64,000 bases of DNA from Zychaea mexicana (Eukaryota > Mucoromycota > Mucoromycetes > Mucorales > Lichtheimiaceae). Numbering within the stretch: the first letter of the stretch is position 1; each line of letters begins with the position of its first letter. The position numbers were made by a program, and so were the translations under genes. Below, piece by piece: positions 11,359-23,105 of the stretch. The stretch covers positions 1 to 64,000 of the forward strand of contig NW_026516742.1 of NCBI RefSeq assembly GCF_025766255.1, in the 5' to 3' direction. The notes beneath the pieces were generated by a model, which was not told where the DNA came from, did not search any database, and saw only the letters and a list, made by a program, of their open reading frames with translations.

Positions 11359-13813
11359 CTATAATCTACTGAGGGAATTGGTTTTTGAAATAATTGTAGA
11401 CTCTGTTGTACTGCTATTGTTGCTATGACAGCTATTTGCTTCAGTTTTTTTGTTCTTGGCTGCTGATCGGCTCCTCCAGTCCTTATTGTTTAACGTAATT
11501 TTGTGCACCATTGTATACTTTTGTGTTGTCTCATGATGCTGACTGAGGTGCTGCTGATCCTTGTTAGCCCCGATCTTGTCATCATCACTGCTATCCGCCT
11601 CCGCGTGTATTAATACATTCGTCAACAGGGCTGCATCTTCACAGAGTGCACCGACTAATTTTACCAGAATCTCCTCTAAAGTAACCATGCCAATTATAAT
11701 TGCATCCTGCACAAAGGAAGGATAAGCAAAATCTCGTTGAGACGAACAAGACGTTAAGTACGATGCATCATCACGCATGTTTGGCACCATATGTGGATGA
11801 TGATGATCAATTACTCCATTTGCGATCGTCTCCTTTTCATTTTGTTGCTGTCCGTCCTGCTTATCGACTCCTTTGTTGTCGTTTGTGGCAGACCGTTCAT
11901 GGTGCCGAACCTTGCGGGTGATGCAGCATGACGTACAGCTCTTTTCTGAGCTTAATATCTCGCTACAATGATCGGACCGCGCATCGTTGATGTTATGCTC
12001 CCTCGATGAACAAGCGCATGATATAGGAGCAGCGTCCGAATCCGCTACTGCTGGGCCAACAGGCATAAACACCTCAGCCATTCGGTCTAGAAATTATATA
12101 TAGCGGGATAAAATAGATTAACAAGCTGTGTAATTATTAAAGAATCACTTCTAATTACACAGACATACTGGTATCACTTTCAAGCATTTGCAAAAGTTTG
12201 ATGGCCGGTGTCGATGAAGGTACTTGCAGAACAGGTTCGAGAGTAATCTTCCTTAATGGTGTCTTATCCGCTGGATCCAATACCGAAAGATACTATGTTG
12301 CATAACAGAAAAAGCGATCGATGATGTTAATAGCAACAATAATTGATTAAAAACAAAAGATGGTGTTTTTCTCTCGCTCCCCTCCCCTCGTTGAAATCTC
12401 AACTATCTGAGAATACGTTAGACCTTGGTTTTCAGAACACCGAGGATGATTCGGTGGGCTTCACCGTTAATGTCATCATCAACACCATCACTTGTCTTTC
12501 TATGTCTGTACACAGGAATAGCAGTGCATTCGCTTTGCAGGATGCTATTCATGATTTCATTGTCCAACTGTGTGTCAATATGAAGCATAAATGGCTGTCG
12601 AGCTGGATTCACAAGTTCGCCTGCTGAGAATAAAGACAAATCCAACGTGTTGCGAAGCACCTGTACTGTGCTGTTGTGTAAGGGACCACTAACATGTTGA
12701 TCATTACACGGTGAAGAAGGCGGTGATCCACCATGAAGGTTGATCAGTTCTCGGAGCTCTTTTGAAAATGTATGATGTCTGTTTAAGCACATATCCTTCA
12801 ATCGTACAAGGATGTAAATATATCCCTCTCGGTTTTCGACATACCCGCAACACCATATATAACGCCACTATTTTTGCCTAGTACAATATCCAAAAGCTTT
12901 GCAATAGGCCAAGCAAGTATGTACCAGAATCCAATAAGTATTCGTACAGGAACAGCAAAGAATGCGCCTATGGCGAGACCATGGCGAGAGCAAATGGCCT
13001 GCGGCAGAATCTCCGAGAAAAGGACAATAAGTACAGTAGAGATGATTACGGCGACATAACCTATCAGACCCGTAACATATGAACAAAGAAGAAACATATC
13101 ATAATAAGTACATTTTGGTGCTGTATACCTTGTCCCAAAAGCACCGCTATTGTCAGCCTTAATCCCCGGTTTTTCGTAATAACATAATACATGCACACAT
13201 GCCTTTGCCAAATAAGCCATCACAAAGAATAGGAAGCGTTTCGTTTAACACAGTGTTGGTCAGTAGCAATGCTGTCAACAACAAATGACCATTTTTTCGG
13301 ATCGGCATAATCCGTGCAGCATGCTTCTGTTGCTTTGTAGTACCGGCTGCAGAAAGGATTGCCAAATTAGTCGTATCCTGCGACATCTAGTATAAGGGTA
13401 AACCAAAAACAACAGCTCAAAATACGTTAGTTATTTTCTAGGCACTATTGTGCACTTCGCAACTATTCATCTCTTTACCAAACCGAGTGTCAGTCCTAAT
13501 ATAAACGATCGATATTGGGAAAGAAGGAGCGATAATATTTAATTTCAGTAGACTCTTTAATTGTGAAATTCTCAATGGTTATGTTTGCTTGCTATAGTCA
13601 CCGCTTACCTGCGACGATACCGCTGCAAACGACAAGAGCGATAATGGCTGCGATTTGTCCCCAAAACTCTGGTGAAGAGGCAGCAATAGGTTCATGATCA
13701 CCAGCGGCATGTACACAGATTACATGTTGCTGAGGGATACTTGCCGCTAAAAGAATAAATATGACGGTTGTTCGCACTGATATGGATCTATGACTTGGAA
13801 AAGTGTTTGACAT
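11359..13813 (-). CDS. CNNM/Mam3-type membrane protein (DUF21 plus CBS pair)
   Basis: Seven exons (- strand: 13609-13813, 13479-13495, 13203-13386, 12845-13060, 12424-12758, 12169-12292, 11359-12086) encode 602 residues. The order is a signal-like N-terminus, then a DUF21/CNNM transmembrane domain (GLTLGLMSQDTTNL, LLLTNTVLNETLPIL, VLIVLFSEILPQAI), then a CBS-pair region (LINLHGG, FMLHIDTQLDNEI, LEPVLQVPSSTPAI) ending in GMVTLEEILVKLVG. Homologues (human CNNM, yeast Mam3) act in Mg2+ and metal homeostasis at the plasma, vacuolar or Golgi membrane. Exon 2 is only 17 nt (GLTLGL core), and intron 3 uses a GC donor (AAAG|GCATGT). A His/Ser/Cys-rich low-complexity insertion of about 100 residues interrupts the second CBS motif. 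The match to the family is strong, but substrate and localisation are inferred. Confidence 0.9.
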
Positions 13814-16555
13814 CTAAAAAAATTGGGAAGAAAAATCAAGAAGAAAGAAAGGGAGAAGAGAATGAAAAAGTTAAATGAGAGGGGTGAACATCTTTTTGAA
13901 ATGTCGCTTTCTTCATATTTTTTTATCAGTCATCGGGCGTCACATGCTTTACTGCTTCACCCCCTCCTCTCTTACGTGCGCCTTCTTATGCCCTTTTGCA
14001 TATTTCCAGAGGATTAGCAAGATCCTGCAGATGTCAACAATTTGTTTAGTGACAGCTCTCCTTAATCATCGCCAACAGTGTTTTCTTTAATTACAAAATT
14101 ACATGTATACTGTATTTTGATTTTATACTAGCAATTAACGTGACCAAACGTCACTTTTAAATCTTGGATTATTAATAATACTTACATTCAAAAGTTCGAG
14201 TAAGTCGTGCTAATCAAGAACACTGGCTCGATCAGAATAATGAGAAAGGATGAGGTACGTAGGTGTGAGGCCAGACTGAGCAAACTTGAAAAAGCTATTA
14301 TCCTAAAGAGTTATGCATCTCTTTTATTTACTAAATGGCGCCGCTTTATACCTTAATTATCTATCGTCTTCGTTTTAAGATATCTTCAATTGTGTGTTGT
14401 ATTATTGTTAATCTAAGCCCGCAGTATGCTGAAGACAAATCCTGTTGAGCTCCTCTTTTACTGCCAATTTTCTAACTGATCCTCGATGTCGTGCAGTATA
14501 TAATATCTTTTGTTTATCAAGTTTCATGACGATCCGTCATCATACTAAGTTTTCCCTTGCCAATGGATGGATTGCGAGTTTTAAAATAGACTGCCCGACC
14601 AGTGAATGTCTGCGAAGGAAGTATTTAACGATATTGTATTTAATTGTTGCATTAAATGCCAATGGTTACATACTAGTCATGGAATTCGTCAATGCCCACT
14701 GTAGCTCTCCAAATAGTCGATAATAGAATTTTACTTCGCCCTCGATAAAAACGTTCGCAACATCGCCTCGCCTTACATCAGACCGATTTCTTAATCTACT
14801 TATTCGTACATCTTGGTAATTGTATATGCATTAATAAATTGATTCGAATTAAGAAGAAGAGAGTAATGTATTATACTGCGAAATTGCGCAGCATCCCAGC
14901 TTAGACCAACGTTTCGGCTAACGCTTGAGTCTTCTACTAGCACTATCATTACTTCGTTATACTGATCTTTTTTTCTGAATACATGAATCCCTTAGGCTTA
15001 TGTGGCATGAGATTTTATAAACGTATAAAGCGATGCATCAAGCACTCGGTGTTGAATGACCGACAGGGCAATACGAACTAGAAAAATGCTAACATTTTAT
15101 GCTCTACTTCCTTATCGCACACCCTATGCCTACCTTGCCATTGCCAGTAGATTATCTAAGCTAAAGTAGTCATCTACTTATAGTAGTAATTAGAATGCTA
15201 TGTAGACCTTTCGAGAATTTTCCATTTCTGCTGTGAATTGGCGCTCACTAAGTTCACAACTGAATATAGAGCTTATCATAGAAAGACATCTTCATCTGTT
15301 GAAAGCCGAAAAAAAAAGGTCGGGTCTTTGTCACAAAACGTATCCGTATTTCTTTCGTTTGGATTAAGCTGACGAACAGACTTCATTTTTCGTTCAACTC
15401 TCTCTCTTGAGAAGTATTCAAAGTAATGCATTTTTTTCAATAGGCAATGTTGCAGGAGCTCCTGCATTTATGAGGTGCTTGGTTTCCTGACGGACCCTCC
15501 ATCATATTATTACTTGTCGCCGTTCCAAAAAGGAAGCCCGAATCAGAGTTGGTACAGATGAGGAACATCGGCTATAAGAAGCCCTTTGCATGGACCAAAT
15601 AGGGGTTTGGGTCTGGTGATTCTCGCTTATCTAACAGAACGAAATGCCGATTTAAGCTGCATGTACCCGTACTATCGATTCTCCATTACAAAATACATAA
15701 GACCGGCCACACGGAAGGTCAATTGGTTCCATAAAATCTTAGACAGTGTTCTAGATCAGATATAAATAACATATTAAAGTTCTGCTGGTTATAATCGCTA
15801 TCACAGCCATAGCCATTTGATGGCTTATACATGCCCGTCACTATATCTCTTTATGATTTCCGTATTTCCGTGACAACTGGGGAGTCTGTGTACGTTATTC
15901 GCAAGGGTCCGCGTTCTGCACATCATTTACATAATGGGTTGGGCTACATGATTCTAAACGCGGTGGAAGATAGCATGCACGCGGAATGAACCTAAGCTTA
16001 TCAACAAAACGTATCTATACACATAAATGGGTAGTTTGCTGGTCTAAAGAAGGTGGTGCCACGAATTGTACCCATCCACAGGTGTATCCAGTTGTACCTT
16101 GAAGATGGAGGTTACTTGGCTGTTGGAAGGTTTTCACTGTCAGTATCCTTTGATAGTATTCTAGATATCCGAGCATTATCTCAAGTTTAAGAGCATATGC
16201 CCTTCCTTATATCAAGATATTCATGTATATGCTCCATTAAGAGTTGCTGCATAAATCTCCTTTATTTCGTAATTTTTACGCCATAGCCGAATGCAAAAAA
16301 CGTTGCCAACAGACTAAATTGACATTTTGACAATCGGTTCCACCTTATTGCTGCAGAGATACGCTAAACGTTCTAACAATACATTCGCGCACTTTAATGC
16401 CTGAAGCAAGTGTAAGTCACCGTTACATTCAATTTTATTCTAGAAACCTTCACCTTCTAGCGCCATGCAAGTAGAAGACCATTGAAATCTATAACTATCA
16501 AAATAAACGAGCATTGTAAAAACAGAATTAATGAAGTTGCTGTTTCGTATAGTTT
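13814..16555. other. 2.7-kb intergenic, no supported gene
   Basis: Lies between the 5' end of the CNNM gene and the 3' end of COG3. Short frames (for example + 14445-14723, - 15276-15467) have no motif or consistent splice context. I found no transposon ends, RNA gene or repeat array. Confidence 0.4.
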
Positions 16556-19500
16556 TTATTGTGGTAATTCGTCTAATTGATCCTTTAGCTGTGAAAGCCA
16601 TACGGCCATGGCTTCTACAGACATGAATGGATCCTCTGAATTTTGTATTTTCCAATCCGTCTCCACCGTTTGAATAAAGGCCTTGTATTGATCGAGAATA
16701 TTGGCCTGAATTTATCAAAGATATGTTTGAGTCATTATGGTAAGATCATTCGGTACTTTATATTTGTACCTTGCATTATATGTTGCTTTTCCTTTCACTC
16801 ACCTGGATCGGTTTCATCAATATTTGCTCGATTTTATGATCATTTACATATTCACGGAACTTCTTAAGTACGAACCGTATTCGTTCCCCTGTTGATTCCA
16901 TGAACTGATCTGCAGTTTCTCGAGCATCTGATTTCTAGTGAGCTATTTATATCATCCAATGAGTTTCACTTCACACTAACGCTTACCATTGGTAAAAGAT
17001 TGATCTCGAACTTCAACATTGGCTGGTCGCGCAGTCGATACCTAAGGAAATCGAAATTAAAGGTTTCTGTTTATGAGTTAAAACATTTTTAAAAAATGTA
17101 TCTTATTCTTTACCTTGATCATGAAATTTGTTAATGGCTCTGCAGCACCAAGGGCGCAGTCGGTAATAAAATCCTCACAGACACGCTTCAATTCTCGATC
17201 AATATCTCGCCTAGAGTCCAGGCTGATCTCAACCACCCGAGGCATACCCGTTTGTGCCAACCCAATCAATGCATTTGGATTGAAGATAAGAGACCGGTTT
17301 TGTTGAAAAGAGCTCAGCGTGTCTATCAAAATAAAGAGAAGATCATTAATACCAATGACGTTCGTTATCAGCTAGCCCAGAGCAATTTACCAGTTACGTG
17401 CGAGAAATCAAGTGCTTTGCCCGAGTGAATCAAGTTAGCCTCAAATGGCGCAAGTTGTTCCTTCAACACCAGCAAGTGTTTGATAAGAAATAGTTGACCA
17501 TCCAGTCGAGACTAGCAAACAGAGTAAGCCTGCTATGTTTACCTAAAATGATAAATGATGGCACGTACTACACTTTACCTTCTTAGCAGTGATAGTTTCA
17601 GCAGCATTTCTAAGAGATTCATTACAAAGGGATACGGCGTCTTGAGCCAAATCTTCAAAAACCACAGTCTACGGCCAAGTTAGTTCGATACTTGTACAGA
17701 CAAGCACACTCATTGTTTCCACGCTTCCGCCATCGAATGATACTAACCTGTACACAATGATACAGTTTGGAAAGAATCCACAGGGTTTTCTGTAAAGTAG
17801 GAAACCATCCACGCGTTGAATCCGTGCCTTGACCCAATGGTGAATCGGAAGTACTCACGGATAAATTTTGCTTCTCGCTTCGGTCCTTCATCGACTGCGT
17901 GTCTGATTGTGTGTCTTCTTCAATAGGCAAAGTTGCAGGTATCTCTGTATTTTGCAATGGTGCGTTTGCCTTGGACCCTTCCAAAACGATAGACGTTTTC
18001 ATACTATTATCTGTTGCTAATTTGTTTTAGAAACATCATCAAAGAGAACGACGGAGCTTGAATGAAGTTATGCCTAGTAGACATACCTGGTGGTGCGTGG
18101 ATTTCGTAGTCTTCTTGCTTAGGTTGGTATTTTTGTATGTCATTATCGATATATGTTTGTGCGCGAAAAACCAGACGTCCTTGCGAGTCCTCAAGAACGT
18201 TCTGGATCAAATGGCCGAACTCTAATTTTGGTCGACTGTCATTGTCGGAATGATCTCCTATACGTACATGGCACCAGGCGAGGTTCGTATCAGTAAGTGA
18301 TTCCTGTGATACTCATGGCAACCGTTTGTTAGAGATCTTACCTTCTGTAAAGGTCTCGTCGCGCAAAACGTACATCTGAAATATGCTGCATAGTTCTGAC
18401 AAGACGGATATGTTATTTTCATGGATGATACGTGGACGGAGATGATCGTAAAGATAACTTGTCAATAGATCAAGAAAAGAGCTAACAAACAGCATATTCA
18501 GTGGGACTTTTTGCAGTGTGCATATGAACCAAGTAGACATACACTTACTATAATTCATCATCGCCTGACCGGAAAAAGTTGTAAAATAAATTAAATTCGT
18601 CCATACACAAGTTCATCATGTATGCACATCCATTTCTAGCCTATATATGCAGTGTTAACACGTAATTCGATCAGTACATGGTATTCACTATTAGCACGTA
18701 CGAATGCTAAAAGATCACCGTAAGGCCCAAGTTCTTGTGTTTTTCTTGAGATTACAGGGCCCAGTAGATTCTGCCTGGTTTGAAAATAGGCGTTGAGTGT
18801 ATCCTGGTATAATGACTGATATCTATACAACAAAACCATTTAAAGGCCTAAAGTTCATTATTCATATCGAAAAACGCTTCAATTATACGTAGTTACATAC
18901 TCTTTGTGACCTTCACAACGCTTTTCCAGCTCAATGCTTAAAGGTTTAACAGTCGAGGAAATCATGCGGAATTTGACGTAGAATAAGGTTGTTTGCTTAC
19001 TCAGTGCAAGGGGCTGATCTGCTGACTGTCATATAAAAATGAGCGTTCTTCCTGCTACAAACTACCCAAGAGACTCAATTCTCCTTTTTTTAAAAGTATT
19101 TTCCGTACATTGGATGAAGTTTGCGTGTAGATATCGTATCCAAGGGACTTGATTGTAGTGATTAAATACATCTTTATCACTGTCATGCCACGCGTCATAC
19201 ATTGTCGGAATCGCATTAGATACAGCTCGGCGTCCCGGTACTTCAGCTATAGCATACAAACATCAGCTTACTTATATCATCATCAAGTGGATATTATCAT
19301 GGGCTCCTTTCATCAAGCTATATTACATATGCTTTCTTACATGCTGTTGCATATACTCAATACACTCGTCGAGTTTCTGTAACATTGGTACAAAGTCGGG
19401 ATGCAGACACACGTCGTCTCCAGGCGAATTGAACAGTTTTGCGATCGCTTCCAATTGGTTAAAATAAGCTAGTCGTTCTGCCAATGCATCGGCAAGTTTA

Positions 19501-20378
19501 ACCAACCGTTCCTGAAAAAGGGTAATTTACCGTAAGATGATCCGCGCCTTCGTATCACCCACCGCCCAGTAAAACAGATACCCTCATCAGATTGCTAGTG
19601 AAGATACCTGTTCATTCAATAGTTTTTCGCATGCTGTTTGCAGCGATCGTGTCCGTTTCTCTACATATCCATATTCACTGTCAAGTTCATCAAACAATCC
19701 AGCCGTTGCTTTAAGATCCGATAGAAACTCGTCGCATGATTCTCGATACAAGGAAACTACAGAAAGATAGTTTCTGTATAAAATTGAAGCCTTCTTGTCA
19801 GCTGGTACATCACGATATGCATTTTGCACTGTGTGACATCTGAAACAATTGTAATTTACCGATAGACGTCTTCTTGATCTTTTTCCATCTCTGGCTCCAT
19901 ATTAGCGAACCAATCAAAAAACTGCTGCAAAGTTTCTATTGGTTTATCAGATCCGATACCGTGAGCCGACCGCGTCTGAAATTCGGAAACGGCCGCGGTT
20001 GTCTCGACCAAAAGATTTGTGCTCGATCGCGGGCGTGTTGTCAGCGCAGTTAGACGGCTCGAAAGCGCGCCAGCGTTCAACGACGTCAGTGCTGCATTCG
20101 AAAAAGAGTCTGGAGTTCGCACACCGGATGATGACTTTGCTAGAGCTGGTGAAGACGAGATCTATATGAATAACCAAGAATGGTTAGAAAGTTCAACAGG
20201 CACGATGAACTTCTTTTGTAGGTATAAGAAGTTTTGTTTCGATAATCACCCAATTGGTTGGTAGAGGGAGTTCTTCACAGGCATCTTGTAAATCGTATAC
20301 GCTTTGCAATTCATTTTCGGTCAGTTGCGTCTTGAGCTCCCACTGTTCTAGCGAAATGCCCCCAGAAACTCGCGCCAT
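16556..20378 (-). CDS. COG3: Conserved oligomeric Golgi complex subunit 3 (Sec34)
   Basis: Seventeen exons on the minus strand (20250-20378, 19860-20161, 19608-19839, 19341-19511, 19066-19246, 18901-19021, 18702-18822, 18549-18640, 18342-18481, 18087-18257, 17748-18016, 17579-17668, 17391-17511, 17114-17322, 16987-17041, 16803-16927, 16556-16705) encode 892 residues. COG3 is a lobe-A subunit of the COG tether for retrograde intra-Golgi vesicles. Family landmarks in order: N-terminal LEQWELKTQLTENELQSV, the coiled coil RTRSLQTACEKLLNEQ followed by LAERLAYFNQLEAI and LDECIEYMQQH, then ELYLMRFRQCMTRGM, TLFYVKFR, LGPVISRK, NGCAYMMNLCMDE, YLYDHLRPRIIHENN, GWFPTLQKTLWILSKLY and the conserved C-terminal KKFREYVNDHKIEQILM. 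The start ATG at 20378 lies only 52 bp from the target duplication of the second transposon copy, so that element occupies the promoter-proximal region. Confidence 0.93.
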
Positions 20379-20430
20379 TGACAAAAAGTAGGTAGCTTAA
20401 AAGGCAGGAGCTAATAAGGTGGTCGGAGTG

Positions 20431-20438
20431 CCTTTGAT
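20431..20438. repeat. Left target-site duplication, transposon copy 2
   Basis: CCTTTGAT, repeated exactly at 21588-21595 directly after the element's right end. Confidence 0.8.
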
Positions 20439-21587
20439 GGCACAGCGGAAGTTCCTGGGCTTACATTTTGGCCAATCAGAAGGCTGTATAAGAATCCTTA
20501 AAACAGCCAATGCAGCTTTGAATTAGCTTTTACGTGTAACACTTCAAAATACTGGTGCATGACATTGCTGAAATTTTAACTTGATCGAGTAATATGCCAT
20601 AGTAGTGTCTCTAGTTGAAAGAACCAAAATGCATAATATCTACGACAACAATTGCAGGGGTTACAGGTGCAAGGACATTACTTTTATGCAATGCCATTTT
20701 AGAATGCGTAATGAATTTGCGCATAACTGATACACGAATAATCACTTACGTTTTGTTTGATCACTGATAGAATGTTTGGATGGTAGACTAAGTAGTAGTA
20801 TGCTCTGTCAAAAGAAGCAGCGTTAAAGATAAAGGGATCCCTTTGTGTGCGATAAAAAGGAGTCCATTCTCTAGTTACCCAGTGGTCATTGATGAAACAT
20901 GCTGCTGACGACACTAGTGAAAAAAGTAGCATACTGCACGACTCATCGAGACGTTGGCTTTTCTTCCTGCTTTTCTTCGCGCTTGCCCCGCATTCTTTGC
21001 CTTTTTTTTGGCTTTTTGTACGTATGCATTCATTAACATTCTGTCAGTGCAGTTGCTGTTTGATCGTCACGATTGGTGATTCTTTATTTGCAACCAATGG
21101 TTTAACGTTCTTTTCGCCTTTTTCTTTGTAGTCTTGTCTCTCGCTCTGTCTCTCTCTTTCTCTCTCTGTATCTGTCTCTGTCTCTCTCTCTTTCTCTTTC
21201 TCTCGGTCACTGACCTGCACAGGGTAGCGTCATGTGAGTTGTGCTTTTATGCTGTGAAGCTGTGTGAGAAGTTGTCATTCGTGTGAGAATTTATCAGTTC
21301 TGATGAATTTCTTCGTTATTATAATCGGTTGCATAGCCCACTAGTAAGGAGCAGGGCTCTGGTTGAGTCCTGCGTTGCCCGGCGGCGCCTTCACTCAGGT
21401 AAGTGCACCTGGCACGACGACAATTTCTAATCAACGACTAAACCCATTTTGTATTACCGCATAGTGAGGATGACGTACCCTGTAAGCAGTGTACGTAGAA
21501 AGCCATAAGTACTCTTGGGTATTTTTATGGGTTGTTGCTTTTTTATTCAGAATTACTGTTATTAAGCCCAGACATGTCTTACAGGCC
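20439..21587 (+). mobile_element. Non-autonomous hAT-like DNA transposon, copy 2
   Basis: 1149 bp, flanked by a perfect 8-bp direct repeat CCTTTGAT. Its ends form a degenerate terminal inverted repeat of about 25 bp. Both termini begin GGC, and both carry CTGGGCTTA at exactly positions 17-25 from the end (left 20455-20463; right on the opposite strand). Copy 2 is the better preserved of the two and defines the element boundaries. It encodes no transposase. Near identity with copy 1 (3135-4275), including the length of a 1.1-kb non-coding interior, implies recent transposition by a source elsewhere in the genome. It lies in the promoter-proximal region of COG3, with its left end facing the COG3 start codon. 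Confidence 0.85.
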
Positions 21588-21595
21588 CCTTTGAT
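21588..21595. repeat. Right target-site duplication, transposon copy 2
   Basis: CCTTTGAT, abutting the element terminus ACAGGCC and matching 20431-20438 exactly. Confidence 0.8.
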
Positions 21596-23105
21596 ATATA
21601 AAGATTTATAAACTATTGTCATGCTGAACTTCCAGGCCATTTAAGTTCAGGTAGTATGAATTTGCGTGTACCAGCTGTCGTTGGTTTTGTGGCTATACCG
21701 AGAACGCCCCACATCACCTTGGTTTATCACCAGCCACAGTCTTGGGGTAACTTTAATAATCCGAGTGAAGGACAAACAACATAAGCCTGTATTGGACATT
21801 ATTGTAGCAAAACATCTCTAAACTTTCTGCAGTCAGTGTAATTTCCTTGGAGCTAACCAGTAGTTCAAGCGTTAGACACATATTACAATTATTGCCATAA
21901 TATCTTATAGCGGACTAGAAGCTAGCGAAGGTTTTCAATATTGTACATCCATGCGTTGCCAGAACTATATAAAAAACGGAGTTGCCTGTTTCATATCATT
22001 ACCTATTGTAATGTTAGTTCATTTCTGGCGGCATTGTTTTAAGCATAAGTATTGCCATACGCTGAGCATGTGCCTTTTCCCAACATATACTGCCCGGCTC
22101 GGGATCCTCCATTTGTTTTAAATAATCGCAACCGATAATACTCATGCACGACGGTGGTAATGTTCTCTCATTATATTATGTGAGTATTCGATGATAATCG
22201 CTTACTGTAAAGTAGCAACATCAGTTATGATTATATTTGAAAATCTACTTCAAGATGAGTCCGTTGTATGATCATCTGGTCACGGGTTAGAAGAAGCATG
22301 TGTATACCATCCTCACAGCAAAGTTGCAGCACTTGAGTCGGCTTAAAAGACAAATATAATGGGTCCACGCCATGGGCGTAACATGCAATATTCTGCACAC
22401 AGTACATGCAGAAATGGAGAAACACTAAACACATATTCGTGACCCCATGGACAGTCAAGAATGCTCGTCTGTTTTTACATAAAAAAGAACCACAATGAAC
22501 CTACCTAGAGACAGAATTTATGTACATAATTACAACCGTTTTTTTAACATGGACGGCCAGTGAAGACACGATATTTTCTTTTTACGAAAAGAGGAAGAGG
22601 GACTGTAAGCTTCAGTGGTGTTCTTAGCAAAAGACACCCTTCGTTACTGCTCTGATCGTTCCCAATCCGTGTCGAATTTCTATATATGTCATACTTGTTT
22701 ATTGTCAGGTACAATCATTGTTTTGTTGTTGTACCATTAATAAATATCTGATGATCTTGTATTCCTGTATGATGTATATACCATAGCAGAGCCTTTATTT
22801 TTTGTCGACTTGGCAGCAAAAACGAGGCAGCTGACATACAAACAATGGCGCTGTCGTAGCACCTGAGTAAACGATGTACTACATATACGCAAAGATATTG
22901 CATCCACAAAGTAGTAGTCTTGTTATGGTTTCGGGTGGCCAGGGGAAGAGGAACAAGAATCCCAGGAATGGAAATCATAAAGTCCGGTACGGCAACGAGT
23001 GCAGAGCGACCCAGGTGTGTGTGAGTTTTCACTACTTTTACATAATCGTGCACTCGTCTCCCTTTTTTTCCTTTTCTTTTCTATAAAAATGACGATTGAC
23101 GACCG
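21596..23105. other. Intergenic, no supported gene
   Basis: Contains minus-strand frames at 22231-22458 and 22715-23053 without recognisable domain or upstream exon. The last 100 bases before 23106 are a pyrimidine-rich leader, typical of the 5' side of fungal genes, followed by the protease start. Confidence 0.4.

Noticed and set aside
22231..22458. 75-codon minus-strand frame rich in Cys/Leu/His
   Set aside because: No upstream exon in phase and no motif; length is compatible with chance.
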